Shown: positions 39,280 to 48,470, counted from the stretch's first letter. The stretch: 64,000 bases of DNA from Prolixibacteraceae bacterium (GCA_028282705.1 JANQHI010000053.1:1-64000), one strand, 5' to 3'. The notes: a model not told the origin generated them from the sequence alone. Translations and numbers: made by a program.

Positions 39280-41892
39280 ATGAAGAACCTATTTTTATTG
39301 CTTTTCATACTTGCTTTGGTTAATCCAGCAATAGCCCAAAAAAAGAGGGACAAAGTAAAAAGGAAATACCAGAAAACAAACAGGATAGTTGAATCAAAAC
39401 CAGACATTTTTGTACGTGGAAAAATAATAAACCAAGCTGATGCCCTGTTGGTTGGGGCTTCTGTTGTTTTTAAAACAATGGGTAAAGCTGTACACACCAA
39501 CGAAGATGGGGAATACTACCTTTCAAGGGTCCCATCAGGGAGGCATACCATACAGGTTTCCTTTATTGGGTACAAAACCAAAACCATTGATTATACTGTT
39601 AGCCCAGGGCAAAACTATATTAATTTTACATTGGATGAAGAGCCCATTAAAATAGACCCTATTGTGGCACGCCCACGCAAAATTGAACAACAGGTTATAG
39701 ATATCCCTTCTTCAGTTACAGCCATTAGCAACAAAGACATTCAGGATTTAAATGCCACTGAACTTGACTACCTGTCTGAATTTGTACCAGGCCTGGAAAT
39801 TAGGCTGCCCAGCATCCAACGCCCTGGCTTTATTATGAGGGGGGTTACCAGTGATGAGGTCAGTGCCAGTGCACAGCCCAGGGTATCAGTATATTACAAC
39901 AATATTCCCATAAGTAGGGCTAGTGGCTCAGCAGTTGAACTGTTTGATATGGAACGTGTTGACATTTCAAAAGGGCCACAGGGGACTTTATTTGGCAGGG
40001 GGGCTATGATTGGTGCTGTACATTATGTTACCCAAAAACCCACTGAAAATTTTTATGGGAACATTTCAACCAAAGTAGGAAACTATGGGCAAAAAGGCTT
40101 GGAAGGGATGGTAAATGCCCCCATTGTCCCCAAAAAACTTTTTGCCAGGGTTGCAGGTGTTTATGATTTCAGGGATGGCTATGTGAAGAATACTTTTGGT
40201 GGGGATTTAAATGGGAAAAACACTGTTGCAGGGAGGTTTTCATTGCGTTACCTGCACTCCATTTTCACCAAAGCTGACCTTGAAATCAGCTACCAAAAAG
40301 ATGATGCCCCTGGGGTAGCCTTTATGAGCCAGTTATTCCCCAATACAAATGGGGTTAGTAATGTTTTTAAATATGAAGCTTCTTTGAACAGGGGAAAAGG
40401 TTTAAACAATGAAAAAGATATATTTACATCTATCCTCAACTTCAGGCATTACCTCAATGAACATGCCTTTTTTACTTCAGTAACATCGTTTAGGAAAAAC
40501 ACAGCATATGCCCTATGGGATGGTGATGGCACTGCCTCTGATGCCATTAATATGTCAGAAGATATTTCAGCTAAACAATTCACCCAGGAGCTTAGGCTCA
40601 ATTTTAACCTAGGGAGCAGGTTTGAGGGGCTTGTTGGTGCAAGCTATTGGCGTGAAAAAGCATCACAGGATTTTTGGTTTGGCACCAATGAGCAACATAT
40701 GGCATTCCTTATCCTCCAGCAAAAACAATATTTGATTTTGCCTGATGGGCAGCCCATGTCAATGCCAGCATTGCCCAATGACCCAAATTTAGGCCCTTTG
40801 GCTGGCCTGCCATTACCAGCATACCATGAGGAAACAAACCTTAGTGAGGCTGTTAACAGGTCGTTGGAAGGTTTCTTTGATGCATCATACCAACTCACCA
40901 ACAAAATTAAGCTTACTGCTGGGCTTAGGTACATCAGGGAAAATTTTAAACTTAAAAATGAGGGGGTTGCAGGAGAAAACCCACCTTCTGTATTGGGCAT
41001 GTTCACCAGGAATTACCCAAATTTATTATTCCTCCCATCAGCAGAACAAGAACTTAAAGAGAAATTCAATGCCCTTACTTACAGGGGGAATATCCAATAT
41101 AAATTCAACGAAAATGCCAATGTATTCGTAGGGTACTCAAAGGGTAGGAGGCCAAATGTATTGCAGTTTACCTCAACAGGGCAGCCCCAAACCATGGCAG
41201 CAGAAATTGTAAAAAGCTATGAAGGTGGCTTCAAAGGTATTTTTAAAAGCAGGCTTTGGCTTGATGTAAATTTGTTTTACCACAATTATACTGATTTTCA
41301 AACAAGTGCATGGGTAGCTGATGCTGAAACTGGGGAGTTTAATTACATTGTTAAAGATGGTGGAAAAGCTACTTCCTATGGGCTTGAATCAACCCTGAAA
41401 TACCAAATCATCAAGCAACTTAAGGTGTTTGGGAACTATGCTTACCTGAATGCAGAATTTGACGATACTGGTGTAGATGGGAATGACCAGGAATATGCAG
41501 GGAATAAATTCCGTTTGTCACCTGAACATAGCTACACTATTGGGCTTAGGGGGGAAATTGAGGTGAACAAGGACATCAACTTTTATGTAATGCCAAGTTA
41601 TTCACACAGGTCACATTTCTTTTTTGAAGATGCCAATACAGTGGGCTTGGACCAGGAAGCTTATGGCACATTTAATGCCACTGCAGGGATCAGTTTCAGG
41701 GAGCCTGCAATTAGCCTTTCATTTTATGCCAGGAATATACTGGATGAAAAATACCTGGTGAGTGCAGGAAATGCTGGAAGCCTGTTTGGTGTCCCTACTG
41801 TTATACCTGGGGCCCCAAGGATGTTTGGGGCAAAAGTAACTTGGAACTTCAATGTAAAAGACAAACCATATTACAAAAGGAAATTTAAATAG
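39280..41892 (+). CDS. TonB-dependent receptor, iron-complex type
   Basis: An 870-aa outer-membrane receptor. A signal peptide (1-20) and a basic linker are followed by a carboxypeptidase-regulatory-like domain (about 45-125; GASVVFKTMGKAVHTNEDGEYYL and VSFIGYKTKTIDY), the plug with IPSSVTAISNKDIQDL, PGFIMRGVTSDEVSAS and GPQGTLFGRGAMIGAVHYVT, and the barrel. The plug resembles siderophore and polysaccharide-type receptors. No partner SusD is adjacent. CpG in this gene is extremely rare: I counted 2 CpG in 40021-40620 where about 24 are expected from base counts. Confidence 0.85.
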   Translation: MKNLFLLLFILALVNPAIAQKKRDKVKRKYQKTNRIVESKPDIFVRGKIINQADALLVGASVVFKTMGKAVHTNEDGEYYLSRVPSGRHTIQVSFIGYKTKTIDYTVSPGQNYINFTLDEEPIKIDPIVARPRKIEQQVIDIPSSVTAISNKDIQDLNATELDYLSEFVPGLEIRLPSIQRPGFIMRGVTSDEVSASAQPRVSVYYNNIPISRASGSAVELFDMERVDISKGPQGTLFGRGAMIGAVHYVTQKPTENFYGNISTKVGNYGQKGLEGMVNAPIVPKKLFARVAGVYDFRDGYVKNTFGGDLNGKNTVAGRFSLRYLHSIFTKADLEISYQKDDAPGVAFMSQLFPNTNGVSNVFKYEASLNRGKGLNNEKDIFTSILNFRHYLNEHAFFTSVTSFRKNTAYALWDGDGTASDAINMSEDISAKQFTQELRLNFNLGSRFEGLVGASYWREKASQDFWFGTNEQHMAFLILQQKQYLILPDGQPMSMPALPNDPNLGPLAGLPLPAYHEETNLSEAVNRSLEGFFDASYQLTNKIKLTAGLRYIRENFKLKNEGVAGENPPSVLGMFTRNYPNLLFLPSAEQELKEKFNALTYRGNIQYKFNENANVFVGYSKGRRPNVLQFTSTGQPQTMAAEIVKSYEGGFKGIFKSRLWLDVNLFYHNYTDFQTSAWVADAETGEFNYIVKDGGKATSYGLESTLKYQIIKQLKVFGNYAYLNAEFDDTGVDGNDQEYAGNKFRLSPEHSYTIGLRGEIEVNKDINFYVMPSYSHRSHFFFEDANTVGLDQEAYGTFNATAGISFREPAISLSFYARNILDEKYLVSAGNAGSLFGVPTVIPGAPRMFGAKVTWNFNVKDKPYYKRKFK

Positions 41893-41906
41893 TAGGGGGA
41901 AGTTAT

Positions 41907-42016
41907 TAAACTGAATTACTGAATGAATTGAAAAACTGAATTGCTGGATGAATTGAATAAACTGGGTTGCTGAATAAACATTTCAATCCATTCTTTCCAT
42001 TCAGTAATTCAGTTTA
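41907..42016. repeat. Tandem 25-26-bp units with an inverted copy, between convergent genes
   Basis: Three imperfect tandem units start at 41908, 41933 and 41959, each opening AAACTG and ending near GAATTGAA, and the first 19 bases (41907-41925) are perfectly inverted at 41998-42016. The result can fold into a large hairpin and would end transcription from both flanking genes. Confidence 0.7.
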
Positions 42017-42017
42017 T

Positions 42018-43262
42018 TTATACTTGGCTGTATATTTTATTGCTTTTTACCCAGGGCAGAAATTGGATGCTTTGTTTGTTTTTATAATGATAACCTTCTT
42101 CAAACGTTTCTGACAAAACATATCCTGTTTGGCAAGCATATTTCCCTAAAAAACTTTGAAATGAACGGGAAAGTTTCACCCCCCTTAAAGAAGTTTTAAT
42201 TTCAATAGGAAATACATTTCCTTCTTTTTCAAATATGAAATCAACTTCTGCTTGAGATTTAGACCTCCAATATTTAAGGGCAATATCCTGTTTCTGAAAT
42301 TCAGAGAAAATAAATTGTTCCATGTTTTCACCTCCTGAAAGTGCTGTTTCAGAGAAATTTTCAAGGCAGGCATTCCTAAAGCCAGGGTCAATAAAGTAAA
42401 CTTTGGGGCTTTTTACCAATTCCTTCCTTTTATTTGTAAAGTAGGGATGTGCTTTTGCAATAATAAAAGTACTTTCCAAGATGTTCAGTATATTTTTTAA
42501 TTCACCCATTTTTATCCCACTTTGATTGCTCAACTCATTTAAATTTACAAGGTTTCCAATTTGCAAGCCCAGCAATTTGATTAACCTTACAACTTTTAAG
42601 TTATCAGCCACCTGAAATGTTTCACGGATTTCACGCAACAAGTAAGTATTGTAAATATTCTTTAAAATTGCGGTTTTTTCTTGTGTATTGCTTGCAATCA
42701 ACACCCTTGGAAAGCCACCATATAATAAAAACTCATGTAAATACTGATTCAATTTTTTTATTGTAGGGAGTTTATATCCTCCTTTATCATACACTGGCAG
42801 TAAGTTTTTATCCTTTATTTGAATAAATTCACGAAAGGAGAAAGGATACAAAGTGAAAGTAAATATCCTTCCTACCAGGTATTTTATACCCTGAACTGCA
42901 ATTTCTGCTGCTGATGAACCAGAGATAATAAGCTTAATGCTGAAATGGTCATAAATATATTTCAGTTTTTTTCCACTCTCAAGGGAATATTGGATTTCAT
43001 CAATAAATAAATAATCATAAGGTTTCACGTGGGCTTCTACAAAGGTATCAATGTCCTGTTCAAATAATTGAAGGATTGAAATATCGTCAAAACTTATAAA
43101 ATTTACTTTTTTTGTGGGTTCAATATCTGAGGCTATTTTCTTCATCAAAGTGGTTTTGCCACATTGACGAACGCCAGTAATTGCAATTATCTCATTAATA
43201 GACAGATATGCTTTTATTGTTCCCTCTAAGTTACGTTTATAATACACCCCTAACCCTGCCAT
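42018..43262 (-). CDS. AAA_14 / DUF4143 family ATPase
   Basis: A 414-aa protein. The N-terminal AAA_14 domain has Walker A GVRQCGKTTLMKKI near 31-44 and Walker B FIDEIQY near 90, with GSSAAEI later; a helical middle part has the DUF4143 pattern with LLREIRETFQVAD and an archaeal ATPase-like PD-(D/E)XK core at the end (AEVDFIFEKEGNVFPIEIKT). These proteins are often acquired horizontally and their role is unclear. CpG is less depleted than in neighbours: about 11 counted in 1245 bases. Confidence 0.85.
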   Translation of the reverse strand: MAGLGVYYKRNLEGTIKAYLSINEIIAITGVRQCGKTTLMKKIASDIEPTKKVNFISFDDISILQLFEQDIDTFVEAHVKPYDYLFIDEIQYSLESGKKLKYIYDHFSIKLIISGSSAAEIAVQGIKYLVGRIFTFTLYPFSFREFIQIKDKNLLPVYDKGGYKLPTIKKLNQYLHEFLLYGGFPRVLIASNTQEKTAILKNIYNTYLLREIRETFQVADNLKVVRLIKLLGLQIGNLVNLNELSNQSGIKMGELKNILNILESTFIIAKAHPYFTNKRKELVKSPKVYFIDPGFRNACLENFSETALSGGENMEQFIFSEFQKQDIALKYWRSKSQAEVDFIFEKEGNVFPIEIKTSLRGVKLSRSFQSFLGKYACQTGYVLSETFEEGYHYKNKQSIQFLPWVKSNKIYSQV

Positions 43263-43376
43263 TTTAAAATATTATAACATTTTAGCAGGGTTAAAATATA
43301 AAAATATAATAAAAAAGTCAAGTTATTATGTTGTTGTTTTTAATTTGGGATACCCTTTTAAAATTAAACTTGCAAG

Positions 43377-44960
43377 CTAAAAAACCACTGTAAGGATTGA
43401 CCTTGGGAGGATATTTATTTCTTTGCCCATAGCTGTATCACCTATGTATTTTAAATTATTTTGGGCACCACTGGCAGTTAAATACATTTTCCCATCCCCA
43501 TATTTTCCTGTGTCAATATTTAAAACAGCCTTTTCTTCTGCATGCCCCATATTTACCAAAACAACAACCAGTTTGCTTTCTTCCCCTGATTTGTAGGCAG
43601 ATGCAAATAGCCCATTGGCATTCTCCCTGAAGCTCTTGTTGTCAGTCCTTTCTACGTCCACACGTTTCATCCCTGGGCGTATAAAACGTGAAAAATTGCC
43701 TAACCCCCACAAAAGCTTTGAAACATAAACCAGCCCACCTGTTTTGTTTTTGTCAATGTAAACCAGGCCATCTTTATAATCATATGGGCTTATGGCCAGC
43801 CACCATTGCCAAGTTACAGCATTTGCCACAACAAGGTCAGCATGTACCAACCTGGCTACATACAATGCAGGCCCCATCCCAAGGTCCCTTCCATTGCCTT
43901 TAATAACCTCATTGTTTTCCAGTATGCAATACTCACTCATGGCATATGCCAGATTATGGCTGTCAATTTTTTCTTTTAATAATTGCCTGGTGTTTATGAG
44001 TTTATCAGTGCCATATGTGGTCCAGTAGCTGTGCCCTGCCACTTGGTGGCTTATGTGGGATAAACCCCCTATGTAGTTAGGGGAGGCTGGGCTAAAAAAA
44101 TCATCAATTTGGTTTGTCCTGCCTGGTTTATCATGTTCTTTGTAAAGGTGTTCAAGCTGCCCTGCTTCAGTAACTTCAATTTCAGTACTGAGTTTCCTTT
44201 TTGCCAGTTCTGCATCCAATAACTTACAAACTTCACTTATTTCACTGTTTAGCCAGGGAGACCCTTCCTGCCCATCTTTCCAATCCCATTGTGGCTCATT
44301 AAAAGGTGAAATGGCAGTAAATAAAATGCCCTCTTTTTGGGAAATATTTTCAACTACATCAGCAAGGAAAGTGGCATAATTTTGAAAATCTGCCTTTTTT
44401 AAGTTTATGGAACTCCCCCCTGATGAATTGGCTAAGCCATTTTTTGTGAAATTTACAGGTGGGCTGTTTGAAAAAGCAATAAACTGCCCCACATCCCTAT
44501 TTTTTGCAGCCTGTAAAAACCACCTTTGCCCCATTTGATTGTCCCAGTTATAGGAACCATCAGGTTCAAGGAAACATCCTGCCCTCCTCCATTCATCATT
44601 TATGTTGCTGGCAGCACCCTGGTACATACTTCCACCACCTACATTAAAACGCCAACATGATAAAGCAATGCCTTTAGGTGAACCATCTTTCTTTAACTCT
44701 TTGCTAAACAATAAATCAGCAATTTGGCCTTTCTTTTTATCAAGCCATCCTTTTCCCACAAATTGTGTGCTCCAACAATCTGAAGCCCCAAAGTTTTGTA
44801 TGGTTTGGTTCTCTTTTTTAGGCTTTATTGTAAATTGCAGGATGGTTTTTTTGCCTGGTTCAGAAACCTCTTTCTTATTGCACCTGGCAGCTAGCAACAC
44901 CATCAATATTAAAACTAGTTTGCTGCCCATTCCTCTTATCTTTTTAGTTTTTAAATGCAT
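43377..44960 (-). CDS. GH30-family endo-beta-1,6-galactanase-like lipoprotein
   Basis: A predicted glycoside hydrolase, 527 aa from the ATG at 44960 (ATGs at 44987 and 44930 are possible; the last gives the tidiest signal). A lipoprotein signal with lipobox LAARC is present. The catalytic (beta/alpha)8 core has IQNFGASDCWSTQFVGKG and the acid/base region AISPFNEPQWDWKDG; EVTEAGQLEHL may hold the nucleophile region. This resembles endo-beta-1,6-galactanases of GH30 subfamily 5, so it would cleave arabinogalactan-type glycans at the surface. No SusCD pair is adjacent. Confidence 0.75.
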   Translation of the reverse strand: MHLKTKKIRGMGSKLVLILMVLLAARCNKKEVSEPGKKTILQFTIKPKKENQTIQNFGASDCWSTQFVGKGWLDKKKGQIADLLFSKELKKDGSPKGIALSCWRFNVGGGSMYQGAASNINDEWRRAGCFLEPDGSYNWDNQMGQRWFLQAAKNRDVGQFIAFSNSPPVNFTKNGLANSSGGSSINLKKADFQNYATFLADVVENISQKEGILFTAISPFNEPQWDWKDGQEGSPWLNSEISEVCKLLDAELAKRKLSTEIEVTEAGQLEHLYKEHDKPGRTNQIDDFFSPASPNYIGGLSHISHQVAGHSYWTTYGTDKLINTRQLLKEKIDSHNLAYAMSEYCILENNEVIKGNGRDLGMGPALYVARLVHADLVVANAVTWQWWLAISPYDYKDGLVYIDKNKTGGLVYVSKLLWGLGNFSRFIRPGMKRVDVERTDNKSFRENANGLFASAYKSGEESKLVVVLVNMGHAEEKAVLNIDTGKYGDGKMYLTASGAQNNLKYIGDTAMGKEINILPRSILTVVF

Positions 44961-45411
44961 ATCCAAAATTAAACATAAACATCCCATAAAATTTCACTGG
45001 TAATTCATTGTTTGGTACACATCTGCCAAAAATGGGTTTAAAAATAAATCATTATGCATTGAAAATACATAGTTTTTAAAGTATGCCTGCCTGTGCTTGA
45101 CAGCCAGGAAATTCGAAAAAATAACAATATGTTGGCAAGAAGCTGGAAGGCTGAAATCAGAAGTAATTTCTTTGAACAGTTTAGCAAGAACTTCCTGCTT
45201 CAGACTTCAAGCCTTTTGTATGGAAATTTATAGAAACTAAAGCAGCTGCAATGAATCCCAGTAATTATAGGGAGCAGGGTTTTAACCAATAATATTTACA
45301 CAATCTCTAATTTTACCATTTTATGGATAAATTGGCATTAGCCCTTTTTATAATTGCTTGGCTAAAAACAATTTTTTTAAAGAACAAAATAAACTTTAGC
45401 TGCAACAAAAA
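44961..45411. other. Intergenic, degenerate repeat DNA
   Basis: About 450 bases without a supported gene. Around 45130-45220 runs of AGAAGCTGGAAGGCTGAAAT-like sequence appear in one direction and similar CTTCAGACTTCAAGCC sequence in the other, suggesting an old inverted repeat. Confidence 0.35.
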
Positions 45412-45439
45412 TAAGGGCCCACTTTGAGTGAAACCCTTA
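45412..45439 (-). terminator. Terminator of blaI and the M56-ExbD gene
   Basis: Stem TAAGGG with CCCTTA, with an inner CACT/AGTG pairing, and an A run to the left forming the U tract on the minus strand. It lies 32 bases past the stop. Confidence 0.6.
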
Positions 45440-45470
45440 TACAGTTCAAGAAACCTCAACTAATTTCTTG

Positions 45471-47888
45471 CTAAATCTTCTTTTTGTCAGTAGAATAGTT
45501 TATATGTTGGATTTTTGTGCTTGTAAGTATGTTTTTTAGCTTCCTTACCTCACTGTCTGTTACTCCAATGCCAATTAATACATTGGCAGTAGTTTCAAGT
45601 TTCAAACCATCCTTAACTTGTACTTCATCCCAGTATTCCCTGAGTTCCCCCATTTTTTCCCCAAATTGTTTAAATGAGGTATACTTGTTTTTTCCCACAT
45701 AAATTACCCCATCATTAAGCAAGGAAATACTTATTGTTGCAGGGGCCTTTTTATGTACTTTTGCCACAACTGTTTTTTTTGCAACTGTGTTCACTGAGAT
45801 TTTTTCACATGCCTTTAAAAAATAAAGTACATTCCTGTATTCCACATCTGTTACACCTTCCTCAAAAAAAACAGTAGCAGAAGCCACTTGTTTGTTTTCG
45901 GTTGCCCCATTAAAGTTATTGATATCCCCAACATACCCTTTTGCCTTTTTTTCAAGTTCATCAGGGCTGGTTTTTTCTCCAAACAAATAGATTTCCCCTC
46001 CTTTTTTTACCCTAACATCCAGTGGTTTGGGCAGTGTCATGGCTTCTCCTCCAGCATGGGTTTTATCTTTTATTTTTTTTGGTGGAGGTGGTGGGGATGG
46101 TGCTATTACCATTACATTTTGCAACCCAGCTTTTTCTAATTCTTTAATTGCAAGCCCTACATGTTCTTTTGAAACACCCACTTCAGGGACAACTATAACT
46201 TTAACCTTATCAACATTAGGGTTTTGAAGGTGTTTCTCTGCATCTTTCCTAATCTTTTCTACATCAATGCCTTCTCCATCATTTTTTAAATAAATGGATA
46301 AAGTATGCACTGCTTTTGGAGGAGGAGGTGGCACCACTTCTTTGGCTTTAATGGCCCTTGGTGGTGGTGGTGGAGGTACATTCTTTGAACTTTTCCTGCC
46401 AACCAATTTAGGTACAGCAAACGATACCCTTATGGGTACTATTTGCTCAATTTCCTGTTTTTGTTGCCCATTCAACGAAAAGAAGGGGCTTCCAAAGAAC
46501 TTCTTTGCTTTTTCATCCCTTAATTCCAAATAGGCCTTGCCAATGGCCCTCATGGCTTCTCCTATTTTCCCTTTTGGGGTACCAATATCATGCACATAGG
46601 AAACAATTAGGTTTGGCACATGTACTTCCCCTGCCAAAGGTAAATTAAGCACAGCTGCATTTGGTAATTTTTCCCCATAAGGGTGTTTCCCATTAAAAAT
46701 TGATTTAAGGTGTTTTGTTAATTCAAAAGGTGCTGCCAATTCCCCTTCACACAAAATTTTTCCTTCTTTATTTTGTAGCACTACCAAAATATTCCTTTTG
46801 TTAAACCTGGTATCATCCAGGTAAAATTCCCTACTGCCTTCTTCAACAATATCTTCAACCTTTATGGTGTTGATTTTTGCAAATTCTTCAGAAGAAGGGT
46901 TTTGCAGTATTTCCACCCTTTTGTTTACCCAGGCATCAAGCCATAGTTGTGAGCTGTCTTGCTGTGATAAGATGGGTGCTATGGAGCCAACTTTAGAAAC
47001 TAATTCAGGGCTTGAGAATGCTTGCAAGAGCACTATCCCTAATGGCACAAATAAAAGCAACTTTATGGGTGCCCATGGTTTTTTATTTTGTTTTTTCATC
47101 ATTTTAATTCTTTTAGAAATTGGACATTGTGTAAAATTGTTTGCCATGGCAAAACGTCTTTCGCCTACAGCTTTTTTTAAAACCAACAGTTGATATTTAT
47201 TTGCATTAATGCCTTTATTTAGTACAGCCTGGTCGGCCTGGAACTCATGTATAAGCTTTAAATCACGTTTTAGCAACCACATAAATGGGTTAAACCAATA
47301 CAGCATAGTAAATACCTCACAAATAACCAGGTCAATGAAATGGTAATTGTTTATATGTGCTATCTCATGAGTTATAATTTCTTCCCTGTTTGAGTGGTAA
47401 TCTTTTTCAGATAAAACAACTTTCTTTAAAAATGAAAATGGTTGGATAAAATCTTTAACAACAGCTAATACAAAACCTTTATAAGTGATTTTCTGTGCCT
47501 GATGTATAATTTGGTACACACGCGAAAACGAAATAACCAGCTTAATAAACAAGCTGCTTATAATAAAAATGTATAGTACCATCCAAGGGTTTATTTGTAA
47601 TGGGGCTTTGCCCATTTCAACAGGTTCAGTTAGTTGTGCATCAGTTATTGGTTTCACAGGAGCTGACACAAACTCCCTGATTACCTCAATAGGTTGTGAT
47701 ATTGGGGACGAGGTTTCAATAAAATTCAAGTTAAGAAATGGGAGGAATGTAGATGCTACCAAAATCCCTAATAATAAAAACCTGTTTAATTGGAAGAATC
47801 TTTCATGGCTCATTACAGCTTTATAAAAAACATAAAAAACTACCAAAAAAGCAGATGATTTTAACAGGTATATAAAAAATGGATTCAT
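45471..47888 (-). CDS. BlaR1/M56-type membrane metallopeptidase with repeated ExbD-like domains
   Basis: An 805-aa protein. The N-terminal M56 part (1-300) has membrane helices at about 4-26, 37-56, 103-121 and 276-292, and the zinc site HEIAH (174-178) with a downstream EFQAD (215-219). The C-terminal 480 residues are periplasmic and are not a penicillin-sensor domain: they hold Pro-rich hinges (505-510, 520-524, 599-603) separating segments that look like repeated ExbD/TolR periplasmic units (about 410-490, 528-597, 622-702, 718-800), most clearly DGVIYVGKN and TTANVLIGIGVTDSEV in the last. The usual fusion in this phylum is M56 with a TonB C-terminus. It overlaps blaI by 4 bases. Confidence 0.8.
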   Translation of the reverse strand: MNPFFIYLLKSSAFLVVFYVFYKAVMSHERFFQLNRFLLLGILVASTFLPFLNLNFIETSSPISQPIEVIREFVSAPVKPITDAQLTEPVEMGKAPLQINPWMVLYIFIISSLFIKLVISFSRVYQIIHQAQKITYKGFVLAVVKDFIQPFSFLKKVVLSEKDYHSNREEIITHEIAHINNYHFIDLVICEVFTMLYWFNPFMWLLKRDLKLIHEFQADQAVLNKGINANKYQLLVLKKAVGERRFAMANNFTQCPISKRIKMMKKQNKKPWAPIKLLLFVPLGIVLLQAFSSPELVSKVGSIAPILSQQDSSQLWLDAWVNKRVEILQNPSSEEFAKINTIKVEDIVEEGSREFYLDDTRFNKRNILVVLQNKEGKILCEGELAAPFELTKHLKSIFNGKHPYGEKLPNAAVLNLPLAGEVHVPNLIVSYVHDIGTPKGKIGEAMRAIGKAYLELRDEKAKKFFGSPFFSLNGQQKQEIEQIVPIRVSFAVPKLVGRKSSKNVPPPPPPRAIKAKEVVPPPPPKAVHTLSIYLKNDGEGIDVEKIRKDAEKHLQNPNVDKVKVIVVPEVGVSKEHVGLAIKELEKAGLQNVMVIAPSPPPPPKKIKDKTHAGGEAMTLPKPLDVRVKKGGEIYLFGEKTSPDELEKKAKGYVGDINNFNGATENKQVASATVFFEEGVTDVEYRNVLYFLKACEKISVNTVAKKTVVAKVHKKAPATISISLLNDGVIYVGKNKYTSFKQFGEKMGELREYWDEVQVKDGLKLETTANVLIGIGVTDSEVRKLKNILTSTKIQHINYSTDKKKI

Positions 47889-48256
47889 TCCTGGCTATTT
47901 TTATTTCCTTCTATTTCTTTAATTAACCTTTTTAGCTCATCAAGAGAAAGGTTTTTATTTTCAACAAAAGTTGAAACAACATTCTTATAGGAATTATTAA
48001 AGTACTTTTTCACCACATTGCCCAAGGCTCCTTTACTGTAATCTTCTTCAGTCACTGCTGCAAAATACCTGTGGGTATTCCCAAATTGTTCATGAGCAAT
48101 AAAGCCTTTCTCCTCTAATCCCCTCACCATAGTTGATAAAGTATTGTAATGCAATTTTTTGTCAGGATAAACCTCTTTTAATTCCTTAACAAACATTGAG
48201 CCTTTCTCCCAAAACAAGGCCATAATTTGTTCTTCTTTTTGTGTTAGCTTTTTCAT
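47885..48256 (-). CDS. BlaI/MecI-family transcriptional repressor
   Basis: A 123-aa winged-helix repressor that starts at the ATG at 48256 (a longer frame goes to 48316 but runs into the operator). It has MKKLTQKEEQIMALFWEKGSMFVKEL and the recognition region LHYNTLSTMVRGLEEKG; the C-terminal helices dimerise. In the BlaI-BlaR1 scheme the metallopeptidase cuts the repressor to induce the operon. It is first in the operon and shares 4 bases with the M56 gene. Confidence 0.9.
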   Translation of the reverse strand: MKKLTQKEEQIMALFWEKGSMFVKELKEVYPDKKLHYNTLSTMVRGLEEKGFIAHEQFGNTHRYFAAVTEEDYSKGALGNVVKKYFNNSYKNVVSTFVENKNLSLDELKRLIKEIEGNKNSQE

Positions 48257-48275
48257 AAAAGTAAATTTTATAGTA

Positions 48276-48305
48276 CAAATATAACTATATTTTTTAGTTT
48301 TACAA
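48276..48305 (-). promoter_or_regulatory. Promoter of blaI-M56
   Basis: On the minus strand, TTG at 48305-48303, a 19-nt spacer, then TATATTTG at 48283-48276, an exact consensus. The start codon is 20 nt downstream. Confidence 0.85.
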
Positions 48306-48329
48306 CTATTTTTCATAGTTTATTAACTA
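48283..48329. promoter_or_regulatory. BlaI operator array: AACTA-N7-TAGTT boxes at 21-bp spacing
   Basis: Two perfect 17-bp palindromes AACTA-N7-TAGTT at 48283-48299 and 48304-48320, and a third half-site AACTA at 48325-48329. The left half-sites are exactly 21 bp apart, two helical turns. Site 1 fills the promoter spacer and touches the -7 box; site 2 covers the -33 TTG. Binding there would block transcription, giving autorepression. Confidence 0.75.
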
Positions 48330-48377
48330 TTGAAGACAGTTTTCTTTGGGTAATTGATTGAAAATTAGCAATAAAAA

Positions 48378-48398
48378 AAGCCTGGTTTCTCCAGGCTT
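48378..48398 (-). terminator. Terminator of the VPS10-like gene
   Basis: Stem AAGCCTGG (48378-48385) with CCAGGCTT (48391-48398), 5-nt loop; A run to the left becomes the U tract on the minus strand. Confidence 0.8.
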
Positions 48399-48405
48399 GT
48401 AAATC

Positions 48406-48444
48406 TTTAGTGAGGGCTTCACTCAGAGTGAAGCCCTCACTAAA
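48406..48444. repeat. 39-bp perfect palindrome between blaI and the VPS10-like gene
   Basis: A 19-bp arm (48406-48424) is exactly inverted at 48426-48444 around one central base. It begins TTTAGTGAGGGCTTCAC. It may be a second terminator stem, but it lacks a T run of its own. Confidence 0.85.
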
Positions 48445-48470
48445 CTATTTGCTCTTAACTTGCTATTCCT

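Noticed and set aside
41907..42016. Possible CRISPR array from the tandem units
   Set aside because: The units abut with no spacers, and there are no cas genes; it is a small tandem/inverted repeat.
42018..43262. AAA_14/DUF4143 ATPase as a defence-system gene
   Set aside because: These ATPases are often mobile, but there is no adjacent effector or toxin and no established role in defence, so no system is claimed.
48257..48316. Upstream start for BlaI
   Set aside because: It would place the N-terminus inside the promoter and operator array; the ATG at 48256 begins the conserved winged helix.
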